This document shows, in pieces, positions 26,555 through 36,685 of a DNA stretch of 64,000 nt. The stretch is from Gammaproteobacteria bacterium. Lineage in GTDB: Bacteria > Pseudomonadota > Gammaproteobacteria > JAUZRS01. The position numbers were made by a program, and so were the translations under genes. Positions within the stretch are counted from its first letter, which is position 1. Every line of letters starts with the position of its first letter. The notes below the pieces were generated by a model. That model was given only the letters and a program-made list of their open reading frames with translations, did no database searches and was not told the origin of the DNA. The DNA is taken from contig JAUZSP010000006.1 of assembly GCA_030949385.1 (NCBI GenBank), positions 1 through 64,000 of the forward strand, read 5' to 3'.

Positions 26555-28783
26555 ATGTATTTTTTAAGTCGTCTTGCCATGCAAAGGGTGCGTAAAAGCC
26601 TGCCTCCCATCTCTGCCACAGAGCGTGCTGCCCTTGAGGCTGGCGGGGTTTGGTGGGAGGCCGAGCTGTTTCAGGGTAATCCAGATTGGGGCAAGCTAGA
26701 GGCGGTTGTCGCTCATTCTCTGAGCGATGAAGAGCAGGCTTTTATCGACGACCCAACTCATGAGCTGTGCCGTTTATTGAACGATTGGCAGATTACCCAT
26801 CAACTGCATGACCTGCCGCCCGAGGTATGGGATTTTCTTAAACAGCGGCGTTTTTTCGGCATTATCATCCCAAAAGAGTACGGCGGCCTTGGTTTTTCAG
26901 CCTTGGCGCATTCTGAGGTGGTGATGAAAATTGCCAGTCGCTGTGGCAGTGCGGCGGTGACGGTAATGGTGCCTAACTCGTTGGGACCGGCAGAACTGCT
27001 GCTGCACTACGGCAGTGAGACCCAAAAAAACTACTATCTGCCCCGTCTGGCTCGCGGTGATGAGATCCCCTGTTTTGCGTTGACCTCAGCGCGTGCCGGT
27101 TCCGATGCCGGTTCCATCAGCGATTATGGCGTGGTCTGTCAGGGGCTGCATCGCGGCAAGCAGGTGCTGGGGTTGAGGGTCAGTTGGCAAAAACGTTACA
27201 TCACTTTGGCCCCAGTGGCGACGGTGTTGGGGCTGGCGTTTCGAGCTTATGATCCCGATGGCCTGTTGGGCGGTGAGGTTGATCTGGGCATCACTTGCGC
27301 CTTGATTCCAACCGCTACAGAAGGGGTGCGGATCGGTGAGCGGCACATCCCTCTGGATATGGCCTTTCTGAATGGCCCGACCACGGGTTCAGGGGTGTTT
27401 GTGCCGCTGGAGTGGATCATTGGCGGTGAGGCCAATTTGGGGTGTGGCTGGCCGATGCTGATGGACTCCTTGGCCGCTGGAAGAGGTATTTCGCTGCCCG
27501 CCTTGGGGGTGGGTTACAGCAAAATGGCCTGTTTCACTACCGGCGCGTACACCCGTTTGCGTCAGCAGTTTGGCGTGCCTATTGCCCGTTTTGAAGGTGT
27601 GGAGGAGGTGCTGGCACGCATGGCTGGGTTGACCTACATGATGGATGCGGGACGGCGTTTGACCTTGAGCGCCTTGGACAGCGGTGAACAACCGGCGGTG
27701 GTCTCCGCCATTTTGAAACACTATTTGACCGAAGGCGCACGCACGGTGGTGACGGCGGCGATGGATCTGCACGGCGGGCGGGGCATCTGTGTCGGGCCAC
27801 GAAATTATTTGGCCTTGGCTTATCAGAGTCTGCCGGTGGCGATCACCGTCGAAGGGGCGAATATTCTTACCCGCAATCTGATTATCTTTGGCCAAGGGGC
27901 GTTGCGTTGTCATCCGCATCTGTTGGCGGAGGCAGAGGCGGCGCAGAGCGGGGATCTGGCGTGTTTTGATCGTCACTTTACGGCGCATTTGATCTATTTG
28001 TTGAAAAACAGCGGGAGATCTTTTTGGTCGGCGTTGAGTTTTGGTCGTGGTTTATCTCGTCCGGTGGCGGGGTTTGAGGGACGGTATTACCAACATCTGG
28101 GGCGTTACAGCGCCGCTTTTTCTTTTTTATCCGATGTGGCTCTGCTGAGCTTAGGCGGCGAGTTAAAACGCCGTGAGCGGATTTCGGCGCGCTTTGCCGA
28201 TGCCTTGGCCTACCTCTTTTTTGCTTCGGCGTTGCTGAAACGTTTTGCCGCTGAAGGGCGACCGGAGTCGGATCGTGTTTTATTGCAGTGGGGTTGTGAT
28301 TATTGCTTCTATCAGATCGAACAGGCGCTGTTGTCCCTCTGCCAGAATTTTCCTCGCCGAGGCTTGGGTCTGCTGTTGCAGCGTTGGGTTTTTCCCTTGG
28401 GGACGTGGCGTAAACCGCCCAGTGATGCTCTGGATCATGCGCTGGCAAGGTTGATCACAGAGGACGGTGAGGCACGACAGCGGCTCTGTGCGGGCATTTA
28501 TCAGTGCGATCAAAAAGAAGATCTCTGTGGTCGCATTGAGGTGGCGTTTCAGGCGCAGATGTTGGCGGAACCCATTCAACGCCGACTCTCTCAGGTGTCA
28601 CCGCAACCCTTTGATCTGGAGTACGCCGAGTGGCTTGAGCAATTGTTGCAGGAGTCCTTGATTACCGCCACTGAGGCGCGGTTGCTGCGAGAGGCGGAAA
28701 GGGCGGTGCAGGAGGCGATTCAAGTAGACAGCTTCAAAGCGGAGGAGCTGCGGCTCTGTTCGGTTCCCAATCGAGCGGCTTGA
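26555..28783 (+). CDS. fadE: FadE-like acyl-CoA dehydrogenase
   Basis: Catalyses the first step of fatty-acid beta-oxidation, making trans-2-enoyl-CoA with a bound FAD. The FadE branch is marked by FFGIIIPKEYGGLGFSALAH, FALTSARAGSDAGSISDYG, the segment VEGANILTRNLIIFGQGALR, and a long C-terminal DUF1974-type extension after about residue 480. At 742 residues it is about 70 shorter than E. coli FadE and lacks most of the N-terminal membrane segment. It heads a beta-oxidation cluster with fadN-like and thiolase genes; a hairpin at 28800 separates it from the next gene. Confidence 0.9.
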   Translation: MYFLSRLAMQRVRKSLPPISATERAALEAGGVWWEAELFQGNPDWGKLEAVVAHSLSDEEQAFIDDPTHELCRLLNDWQITHQLHDLPPEVWDFLKQRRFFGIIIPKEYGGLGFSALAHSEVVMKIASRCGSAAVTVMVPNSLGPAELLLHYGSETQKNYYLPRLARGDEIPCFALTSARAGSDAGSISDYGVVCQGLHRGKQVLGLRVSWQKRYITLAPVATVLGLAFRAYDPDGLLGGEVDLGITCALIPTATEGVRIGERHIPLDMAFLNGPTTGSGVFVPLEWIIGGEANLGCGWPMLMDSLAAGRGISLPALGVGYSKMACFTTGAYTRLRQQFGVPIARFEGVEEVLARMAGLTYMMDAGRRLTLSALDSGEQPAVVSAILKHYLTEGARTVVTAAMDLHGGRGICVGPRNYLALAYQSLPVAITVEGANILTRNLIIFGQGALRCHPHLLAEAEAAQSGDLACFDRHFTAHLIYLLKNSGRSFWSALSFGRGLSRPVAGFEGRYYQHLGRYSAAFSFLSDVALLSLGGELKRRERISARFADALAYLFFASALLKRFAAEGRPESDRVLLQWGCDYCFYQIEQALLSLCQNFPRRGLGLLLQRWVFPLGTWRKPPSDALDHALARLITEDGEARQRLCAGIYQCDQKEDLCGRIEVAFQAQMLAEPIQRRLSQVSPQPFDLEYAEWLEQLLQESLITATEARLLREAERAVQEAIQVDSFKAEELRLCSVPNRAA

Positions 28784-28799
28784 ATTTGGTTTGGTTTTT

Positions 28800-28819
28800 G
28801 TTGGGGTTATCACCCCAAC
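28800..28819. other. Hairpin between the FadE-like and FadN-like genes
   Basis: An 8-base perfect stem (GTTGGGGT / ACCCCAAC) with a four-base loop. A TATTTTT stretch follows nine bases later, too far for a standard intrinsic terminator. It may act as a weak terminator or an RNA-stability element that lowers fadN output relative to fadE. Confidence 0.5.
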
Positions 28820-28853
28820 CTACGGTATTTTTAACCTATGAGAGGCGGTTAAG

Positions 28854-31226
28854 ATGAGAGCACTCAATCAGATGCAACGGGCGGCGGTATTGGGTTCTGG
28901 GGTGATGGGGGCGCAGATTGCCGCTCATTTGGCTGGCTGTGGTGTGCAGGTGTTTTTATTTGATCTCTGCTCAGAATCAGAGGATCAGCCGAATGTTTTG
29001 GCAGAAAAAGCCTTGCGGGGTCTGAGCAAACTCAAGCCGGAGGCGCTGTTGGATAAGACGGTTTTAGCGTGCATTCAAGCGGCCAACTACCGTGATGACC
29101 TACCCTTGTTGAGCCACTGTGATCTGATTATTGAGGCGGTCAGTGAACGCCCTGAGATTAAAAAGGCACTTTACACACAGATCAGCCCCCGTCTTAACCC
29201 TGAGGCTATTTTGGCCAGCAACACCTCGGGTTTGAGCATTGGCCTGTTGGCGCAGGCTTTACCAACGGAGTTACGCCCGCGTTTTTGTGGCATTCACTTT
29301 TTTAACCCACCGCGTTACATGCACTTGGTGGAGCTGATCGCCCACGAGGACAGCGATACTGAAATGCTCGATTTTCTGGAGGCGTTTCTCACCAGCCGCT
29401 TGGGCAAAGGGGTGATTCGAGCGCGAGAGACTCCGGCCTTTATCGCCAATCGCATCGGTACTTTTTCCATTGTCTCCATCTGTCATCACGCTGAGCGTTT
29501 TAAACTGGCCCCAGTAGAGGTGGATCTGCTCACGGGGGAGCTGTTGGGGCGACCTAAAAGCGCCACCTATCGCACCATGGATCTGGTGGGGCTGGATATT
29601 TTGGCGGCGGTGGTGGGTTCGTTAAGAACGCGGTTAACGGATGATCCGTGGCAGCAGCAGTTCACTCTGCCGAGCTGGATTACGGATCTGCTGGCGAAAA
29701 AGGCATTGGGGCAAAAAAGCGGCGCGGGTGTTTATAAAAAGGTCGCGGGGCAAATTCGGGTTTACCAGCCTGATCTCGGTGAATATCGAGTCAGTGCGGC
29801 GAAAATAGCGCCGGATCTTGGGGCGCTGTTTGCCCTTAAAGACCCACAAAAACGCTTCGAGGCGTTGCTGGCTTGTGATGAACCACAAGCGCAATTTCTG
29901 CGCGCACTGCTGGCCGATCTGTTTCATTACGCTGCCTTTCATCTGGAGTCGGTTGCACACAATGCAGCGGATCTGGATCTGGCCATGCGTTGGGGGTTTG
30001 GTTGGCAGCAAGGCCCGTTTGAGCTGTGGCAATCGCTGGGCTGGCAGCGGGTGTCTCAGTGGTTGCAAGCTGAGATCAAGGCAGGAAGCACGCTTGCAGA
30101 TGCCCCGCTGCCAGACTGGGTGTTTCAACAGTCGCAGGTTCACGGCGAGCAGGGTTCGTGGTCTGCCTGTGACGGCATTTTTCAGCCCCTTGCAGAACAT
30201 GCCGTTTATCAGCGTCAACTGTTTCGGCCTCGGCCTGTTGGTGTGTTGCCAGCAGAGAAGATCACTGTGGTGGAAGAGGGTGAGGGGGTGCGTCTTTGGC
30301 ACAACGGCGATGGCCTTTTGGTGGTCAGTTTCACCACCAAACTGCACACCGTAGACAACGAGGTGTTGATGGGGTTGCTGCGGGCGATTGAGTTGGCGGA
30401 AAGGGAGTTTAAGGCGTTGTTGATCTGGCAGCCGCACGCGCCTTTTTGTGCCGGTGCCAATTTGAAGCTGGTGCTGGAGAGTATGGCGGCGGGTCAAGCG
30501 GATCAGGTTGAGGCGCTGGTGAAACAATTTCAGCAGGTGAGTCTGCGCCTCAAGCAGAGCAGCGTGCCTACGGTGGCGGTGGTGCAGGGGCTGGCGCTGG
30601 GAGGCGGTTGTGAGCTGCTGCTGCACTGTGATCGGGTGGTTGCGGCGCAAGAGAGTTACATCGGTTTGGTGGAGACAGGGGTGGGTTTAGTGCCTGCCGG
30701 TGGGGGCTGTAAAGAGATGCTGTGGCGCGCTCTGGAGGGTTTGCCTGAGGGGGCTGATCCGCTGCCTCCTGTGGCGCGTTATTTTGAGTCGATGGCGCTG
30801 GCGACGGTTTCGGGTTCTGCACAGCAGGCCAAAGCGTTGGGTTATTTACGACCTGCGGATCTGATTGTGCCCCATGTGGATGAGTTGCTTTATGTGGCCA
30901 AACAGCAGGCTAAGGCTCTGGCGGAGTCCAACTATTTGCCGCCGCTGCCACAGCAGGTGCCTGTTTTAGGTCGCAGCGGTTTGGCGACGTTGAAGACCAA
31001 GCTGTTCAATTTGCGTGAGGGTGGTTTTATCTCTCCTTACGACTTCACGGTGGCCGAAAGTTTGGCGCGGGTGTTGTGCGGCGGTGATCTGGAGGCGGGC
31101 AGTCGAGTGGATGAGGGCTGGGTTTTAGCTTTGGAGCGTGAGGCGTTTATGGCTTTGTTGCGTAACAAAGAGACGCAGCAGCGCATCTTGCACACCTTAA
31201 AAACCGGCAAACCGCTGCGTAACTAA
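28854..31226 (+). CDS. fadN: FadN-type 3-hydroxyacyl-CoA dehydrogenase / enoyl-CoA hydratase
   Basis: A 790-residue bifunctional beta-oxidation enzyme that hydrates enoyl-CoA and oxidises the 3-hydroxyacyl-CoA with NAD+. The dehydrogenase comes first (VLGSGVMGAQIAAHLAG at about residue 13; catalytic region FCGIHFFNPPRYMHLVELI). The crotonase-like hydratase is at about 480-690, with CAGANLKL and the two expected glutamates in GGGCELLLHCDRV and GLVETGVGLVPAGGG. This order and length match Bacillus FadN, not FadB, which has the hydratase first. Thiolase follows after 13 bases. Confidence 0.9.
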   Translation: MRALNQMQRAAVLGSGVMGAQIAAHLAGCGVQVFLFDLCSESEDQPNVLAEKALRGLSKLKPEALLDKTVLACIQAANYRDDLPLLSHCDLIIEAVSERPEIKKALYTQISPRLNPEAILASNTSGLSIGLLAQALPTELRPRFCGIHFFNPPRYMHLVELIAHEDSDTEMLDFLEAFLTSRLGKGVIRARETPAFIANRIGTFSIVSICHHAERFKLAPVEVDLLTGELLGRPKSATYRTMDLVGLDILAAVVGSLRTRLTDDPWQQQFTLPSWITDLLAKKALGQKSGAGVYKKVAGQIRVYQPDLGEYRVSAAKIAPDLGALFALKDPQKRFEALLACDEPQAQFLRALLADLFHYAAFHLESVAHNAADLDLAMRWGFGWQQGPFELWQSLGWQRVSQWLQAEIKAGSTLADAPLPDWVFQQSQVHGEQGSWSACDGIFQPLAEHAVYQRQLFRPRPVGVLPAEKITVVEEGEGVRLWHNGDGLLVVSFTTKLHTVDNEVLMGLLRAIELAEREFKALLIWQPHAPFCAGANLKLVLESMAAGQADQVEALVKQFQQVSLRLKQSSVPTVAVVQGLALGGGCELLLHCDRVVAAQESYIGLVETGVGLVPAGGGCKEMLWRALEGLPEGADPLPPVARYFESMALATVSGSAQQAKALGYLRPADLIVPHVDELLYVAKQQAKALAESNYLPPLPQQVPVLGRSGLATLKTKLFNLREGGFISPYDFTVAESLARVLCGGDLEAGSRVDEGWVLALEREAFMALLRNKETQQRILHTLKTGKPLRN

Positions 31227-31239
31227 GAGGAGCATCAGC

Positions 31240-32439
31240 ATGGCCAGACAAATTCAAGCGGCTTATTTGGTGGCGGCGAAACGCACCGCCATTGGCAAAG
31301 CGCATCGAGGTGCTTTAGCTCAGGAGCGTCCAGATGATCTGTTGGCGCATGTTCTGAAAGGGGTGATGGAATGTGTGCCGCAACTGGATGCGGAACAGGT
31401 GGAGGATGTGGTGGTGGGTTGTGCCATCCCTGAGGCGGAACAAGGATTGAATGTTGCGCGCATGGCGTTGCTGTTGGCGGGGTTGCCGGAATCGGTGCCG
31501 GGGGTAACGGTGAATCGTTTCTGTGCTTCGGGTCTGCAAGCGGTGGCGCAGGCAGCGGATCGCATTCGTCTCGGCGAGGCGGAGGTGATGTTGGCGGCGG
31601 GTGTGGAGAGTATGAGCCTGTTGCCCATGAGCGGTCATCGCCCGAGGCTCAATGCGCGTATTTTTACAGATGAGCGCGTGGGGATTGCTTACGGTATGGG
31701 GTTGACCGCTGAAACGGTGGCGCAGCGGTGGCAGGTGAGCCGTGAGGATCAGGATCGTTTTGCTTTGCAGAGCCATCAGCGCGCGTTGGCGGCGATGGAG
31801 CGAGGTGATTTCAGCGCGGAAATTTTGCCTTATGAGGTGGTGCAGCGACGGCCAAATTTAACCACCGGTGAGGTTGAAATTCAATCACATTGGCTGAGCC
31901 AAGACGAAGGGCCGCGTTGCGACACCAGCTTAGAGGCGTTGGCTAAATTGCCCACGGTGTTTGCTGCGCGAGGCTCGGTGACGGCGGGCAACAGCTCGCA
32001 AGTAAGCGACGGTGCGGCGGCGCTGTTGCTTTGCAGTGAAAAAATCGTACTGCGTTATGGTTTGCAGCCTTTGGCGCGCTTTGTTGGTTACTCGGTGGTG
32101 GGGGTGGCTCCAGAAATTATGGGCATCGGGCCGCTGGCTGCGATTCCTAAACTGCTTAAACAAACGGGGGTGAAGCAACAACAGGTGGATTGGATTGAGC
32201 TAAACGAAGCGTTTGCGGCGCAGAGTTTGGCGGTCATTCGAGAGCTGGATCTTGATCCGGCCAAGATAAATCCTAATGGTGGTGCGATTGCCTTGGGGCA
32301 TCCTTTGGGCGCTACGGGGGCGATTCGTGCAGCGTCTGTTCTGCATGCAATGCAGCAGGGTAATTTGAAATACGGTCTGGTGACGATGTGCATCGGGACG
32401 GGGATGGGGGCGGCCGCTCTGTTTGAATGCTGTGACTGA
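31240..32439 (+). CDS. fadA: Acetyl-CoA acyltransferase (thiolase)
   Basis: Cleaves 3-ketoacyl-CoA with CoA to release acetyl-CoA, the last step of each beta-oxidation round. The 399-residue protein has the nucleophile C95 in VNRFCASGLQAV, the His in GGAIALGHPLGATGA and the second Cys in TMCIGTGMGAA. It is 13 bases after fadN and clearly its partner; fadI would be an equally fair name. The next 209 bases contain a 10-base inverted repeat (32451-32460 with 32496-32505) around a 35-base loop and no gene. Confidence 0.93.
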   Translation: MARQIQAAYLVAAKRTAIGKAHRGALAQERPDDLLAHVLKGVMECVPQLDAEQVEDVVVGCAIPEAEQGLNVARMALLLAGLPESVPGVTVNRFCASGLQAVAQAADRIRLGEAEVMLAAGVESMSLLPMSGHRPRLNARIFTDERVGIAYGMGLTAETVAQRWQVSREDQDRFALQSHQRALAAMERGDFSAEILPYEVVQRRPNLTTGEVEIQSHWLSQDEGPRCDTSLEALAKLPTVFAARGSVTAGNSSQVSDGAAALLLCSEKIVLRYGLQPLARFVGYSVVGVAPEIMGIGPLAAIPKLLKQTGVKQQQVDWIELNEAFAAQSLAVIRELDLDPAKINPNGGAIALGHPLGATGAIRAASVLHAMQQGNLKYGLVTMCIGTGMGAAALFECCD

Positions 32440-32648
32440 CGATTATCTGTACCCTTTTTTGATGAACGGTATTTTTTTGGAGTTAATTGGCTCTAAAAAA
32501 AGGGTCAGTGGAAAACTAGGGCTGTACATTATTTTTCTAAGGCTTAGACTTGTCGGCCTCTATATAGATCAGAGGCAAGGCCAGAGTGTAGGACGGCTTT
32601 GGAACTAGACGATGGAGTCATAATCATAATTACATTTTTGGGGGCCGC

Positions 32649-34782
32649 ATGAGTCGCCTTTTTTCTGCGTGTGTTTTAGTGCTTGGAATGGCATTTTTAG
32701 TTGGGTGCGATCAGAGTGTGCAGTTGGGAACGCCACAATCGATTAAGACCTTAACCTTACCTACGGTGAATTCGACTTTTTTAGCTGAGTTTGATCCTGC
32801 GAAAGGGGTGTTACCCTTTCCTAATAACCTGCTGTTTACGGGGTCTACCGATGGAACCATTAATATTCCTATTGAGGGTTCCGTCAATCCGAGTGTAGGC
32901 AGTGATCCGGCCAATGATTATTCAAACCCTAAAGTGGTGTTGAATACCTTGGATGGTTTTTCTAGCGTTGCTCCGCTGTCGGTGAGTTTTACCGCTGAGG
33001 TTGATCCGGCAACGGTAACACCAAACAGTGTGCGTCTTTATGAGGTGGCTTTGACCCGTGGGGCGGTCACCTCTATTGAGCGTGCGTTGGTTTATGGGGT
33101 GGATTACTTGCCCTCTGCCTCCGGCAATTCGATTGGTATTTTATTGCTCAAAGCACTGCAACCGCAACGCTCTTATTTGGTGGCAATCAGCGATGATTTG
33201 CGCTCGCTGGCGGATGAGCAGGTCATCTCCAGTAGCACCTATCTGTTGGCAAAACGAGGCATTCCCTTGATTAACGCCGATGGTAGCAGTGCCGAAGCGG
33301 GTTTGAGTGATGCCGAAGCGCAGAGTTTGGAGCGTTTGCGTCAAGCGGTTAATTTGCAAGAGGTGCAGATTGAGGCCGCCGGTTTACTTGCCAGTAAGGT
33401 GGTTTTGAGTTGGAGTTTTACTACTCAATCGGTGGGTGTTGTTTTAAATGAGGTGCGTAATCAAGCCACAAGTGTCGCGGCTGTTTTTCCAACCAGTATT
33501 GGCAATACGGCTGAGCTGCTGCCAGGCACGGCGGGTATTTCAGATCTCTATGTGGGCAGCATGACGTTGCCTTATTATCTGCAAGACACCAGTGACAACC
33601 CCTTTGGGCCATTGCAGGGTTTTTGGCGCGGAGTAAACAGCTCTTTTCTGACTGCGTTTAATCCAAAACCACTCAAGTATGTGGATCAAAAGATTCCCCT
33701 GTTGGTTTCGATTCCCAATGTCAGCAGTGGCCAGAGCAAACCGGCTGCGGGTTGGCCGGTGGTGATTTTTCAACACGGCATCACCTCCAATCGCAGCTCC
33801 ATGTTGGCGATTGCCGACAGTTTGAGTCAGGCGGGTTTTGCAACGCTGGCGATTGACTTGCCCTTGCACGGCATTACGGATAAAAACAGCGGGCTTTACA
33901 CCTCTTTTGAACGTACCTTTGATCTGGATTACGTCACAGAAGATGCCAATACGGGGGCAATTACCGCCCAAGCGCCGGATCAGCAGATTGACAGCTCGGG
34001 ACGCCACTTTACTAATTTAACCCGTTTGTTGACTTGGCGTGACAATTTGCGTCAGAGCGTTGCTGATCTGTTTGCCTTGAAAGCGTCACTCGCGGATTTG
34101 GATTACGACGGTGATGGTCGTGCGGATTTGGATGCCACAACGGTGCGTTTTGTGGGGCACTCTTTGGGGGCGATGGTGGGTGTGCCATTTTTGGCTCTGG
34201 AGCCGACGGTGGGAGCTGCTGTATTGGCCATGCCGGGCGGGGGGGATTGCTAAGTTGTTGGATGGTTCGGCCTCGATTGGACCTGCGATTGCGCTTGGTT
34301 TGAACCTGGCCGCAGGGCTGGTAAAAGGCAGCGCCGACTATGAGGCCTTTTTGGCTGTGACACAGACGGCATTGGATTCAGCGGATCCGTTGAATTACGC
34401 GCAGCAGTCCGTGGCCAATCGAGGGGTGATGTTACTGGAAGTGGTGGGCGGGGTCAGCTCGCCTGCGGATCAGGTGGTGCCCAATCATGTGGGAACCTTA
34501 GCGAACGGTTTTGCTGATGCTCCCGCAAATACGATTCCAGGGCCTCTGTCGGGTACGGATCCGTTGGCTATGGCAATGAACTTACCCGTTCTTAAGGTGG
34601 CCACCAGTGGTGTGCAGTTACCCGCGTGGCTGCGATTTAGCACAGGGGATCACTCTTCCATTTTAAGTCCAGCAGCAGATCCGGCGGTAACGGCAGTGAT
34701 GCAGAGTGTGGCGGCACAGTTTGTGGCGAGCGACGGGGCAAGCGTGGCTCTGACGCCAGAGGCGGTAACGCTGTTGGAGTAG
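32649..34782 (+). CDS. Pla-1/cef (VolA)-like surface lipase, one-base frameshift
   Basis: A lipoprotein hydrolase. The signal ends in a lipobox (MAFLVGC, Cys at residue 20), and aspartate follows. A beta-rich N-terminal domain leads to an alpha/beta hydrolase domain with VVIFQHGITSNRSSM and the nucleophile Ser in FVGHSLGAMVG. The first frame stops at 34253. Dropping one G from the seven-G run at 34239-34245 continues it as MPGGGIAKLLDGSASIGPA to 34782, 710 residues in all. A likely catalytic His is in the GDHSS near the C terminus. Family members such as Vibrio VolA sit on the cell surface and free fatty acids from lysophospholipids. It lies between beta-oxidation genes and an envelope transport set. 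Confidence 0.82.
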
Positions 34783-34838
34783 TGGTCTTAATTTGTTAGG
34801 GTGATTGGGGGTTTCCGCATCACTCGCTGGAGAGATTT

Positions 34839-36671
34839 ATGGTTCACTGTTGTGGGGTAGGCGCAAGGTTTCGCTGTTTTTCTATTTTTATCTTGTTAGG
34901 TATAAATGGGACTGCATCGGCATTCCAATTTTCTCAATCAGGTGATGGTTTTAGCGGCAGTTGGGATACCACCCTCTCTTACGGTCTTCTTTCTCGTGTG
35001 CAGGAGCCAGATGCGGCTTTGGTGGCGGTCAGTAACGGCGGTTCGGCATTTTCGGCCAATGGCGATGATGGCACTCTCAATTACGCCACAGGCATCGTTT
35101 CTAATGTGTTTAAAATCACCAGTGAAATCGAGTTGAATCGAGATCGTTACGGTGCTTTTTTGCGCGCCACGGCCTTTTACGATCAGGAAAATAGCGATGG
35201 GGTGCGTGAACGTACCCCTTTGAGTGATGACGCTCTGAGTTTGGTGGGCAGTTCGAGTGAATTATTGGACGCTTATTTATGGGCGGAATTTTATCCTGCT
35301 GATCGACCCTTGGAGTTTCGCTTGGGCAATCAGGTTTTGAGCTGGGGTGAAAGCACCTTTATTCGTAACGGCATTAATGTCATTAACCCCGTTGATATTA
35401 CCAAAGCGCGTCTGCCGGGAGCAGAGTTGCGTGAAATTTTAAAACCTGTGCCTCTGTTATCAACGATGTTTACTCTCTCTGAAAACAGTTCTTTGGCGGC
35501 GTTTTATCAGTTGCAATGGCAAGAGACCATCACCGATCCGACGGGCAGTTATTTTAGTAGCAATGATTTTGCGGGCATTGACGGTGATCGAGTGATGCTC
35601 GGCTTTGGCAGTGTGCCTGAGGGTGATTTTTTGGCGGTTAAACGAGCGGCCACAGGTGAAGCCCGCGACGATGGGCAGTTTGGTGTGAACTATCGGTTTT
35701 ATATGCCGCAGTGGAACGACACCGAGTTTGGTCTTTTTTATCTCAATTATCACAGCCGCTTACCCATTATCAGTGCGCGTACCGGCACACAGGTCTCAGC
35801 AGATTTTGTTAACGGTGCGAACGGTCAGGCGTTGGCATCGAGCATTATTGCCGCTGGCGGCAGTGTGGCTACCGCAGAGGCGGTGTTGACCAATATCTAC
35901 GCAGAAACGGCGCGTTACCGGACTGAATATCCCGAGGATATTGGCCTGTTAGGGCTGAGTTTTAATACCACGTTGGGCAGCACCGCTCTGCAAGGTGAAT
36001 ACTCTTATCATAAAGATCGGCCTTTGCAGATGGATGACGTTGAACTGCTGTTTGCCGCTCTCGGGCCGGTCGATGCCGATTTGGCGCAATTGAATCAGGT
36101 GGGCGACTTTAGCAATCGCTACGAAACCGATATTCCAGGGTACATTCGCCGTGATTTATCCCAATTGCAAATGACGGCGACTCATCTGTTTGGGCCGATG
36201 ATGGGAGCGGATTCAGTGGTGCTGCTGGCGGAAACGGGCATGACCTATGTGCATAATATGCCGAGTAAAGATGAACTCCGTTTGGAAGCCCCTGGTACTG
36301 CGGTGAGCGGCAATGCCAATTTGGCAGATAAACAATCGGGTGATGCGATCAGTGTGGTGGAAGAGGCGCGTCATTTTGCTGATCAATTTTCTTGGGGTTA
36401 TCGTTTGGTGAGCAAGCTGGATTACAGTGGTGTGATTGGGCCGATTAATTTATCGCCGCGTCTGATTTGGCAGCACGATGTTAAGGGCAATACGCCAGGT
36501 CCTGATGGTAATTTCCTTGAGGATCGTCGGGTGCTGACGCTGGCTCTGGGTGGTTCGTATCAAAATGTTTGGACGGGTGACCTGAGTTACAGCCGTTATT
36601 TTGGTGCGGGTCGTTATAATGTACTGAATGATCGTGATTTTGTGGCGATGAACATCAAATATTCCTTTTAG
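34839..36671 (+). CDS. DUF1302 outer-membrane protein
   Basis: A 610-residue DUF1302-family protein with a signal peptide (FSIFILLGINGTASA, cleavage before FQF). The rest is a beta-rich sequence ending in an aromatic residue (FVAMNIKYSF), typical of outer-membrane barrels. FRLGNQVLSWGESTFIRNGI is the family's best-known block. Members are found with DUF1329 and RND genes in bacteria that use hydrophobic substrates and are thought to form an uptake channel; that role is inferred. It has a GGAGA ribosome-binding site and starts 56 bases after the lipase. Confidence 0.85.
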   Translation: MVHCCGVGARFRCFSIFILLGINGTASAFQFSQSGDGFSGSWDTTLSYGLLSRVQEPDAALVAVSNGGSAFSANGDDGTLNYATGIVSNVFKITSEIELNRDRYGAFLRATAFYDQENSDGVRERTPLSDDALSLVGSSSELLDAYLWAEFYPADRPLEFRLGNQVLSWGESTFIRNGINVINPVDITKARLPGAELREILKPVPLLSTMFTLSENSSLAAFYQLQWQETITDPTGSYFSSNDFAGIDGDRVMLGFGSVPEGDFLAVKRAATGEARDDGQFGVNYRFYMPQWNDTEFGLFYLNYHSRLPIISARTGTQVSADFVNGANGQALASSIIAAGGSVATAEAVLTNIYAETARYRTEYPEDIGLLGLSFNTTLGSTALQGEYSYHKDRPLQMDDVELLFAALGPVDADLAQLNQVGDFSNRYETDIPGYIRRDLSQLQMTATHLFGPMMGADSVVLLAETGMTYVHNMPSKDELRLEAPGTAVSGNANLADKQSGDAISVVEEARHFADQFSWGYRLVSKLDYSGVIGPINLSPRLIWQHDVKGNTPGPDGNFLEDRRVLTLALGGSYQNVWTGDLSYSRYFGAGRYNVLNDRDFVAMNIKYSF

Positions 36672-36685
36672 GTTGGAGCAATAGA

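Noticed and set aside
29634-30650. A 338-codon minus-strand frame
   Set aside because: It lies wholly inside the FadN-like gene, is rich in His, Arg and Gln, and shows no family motif.
32423-32608. A 61-codon frame after the thiolase
   Set aside because: It starts in the thiolase end, has no ribosome-binding site and encodes no known pattern.
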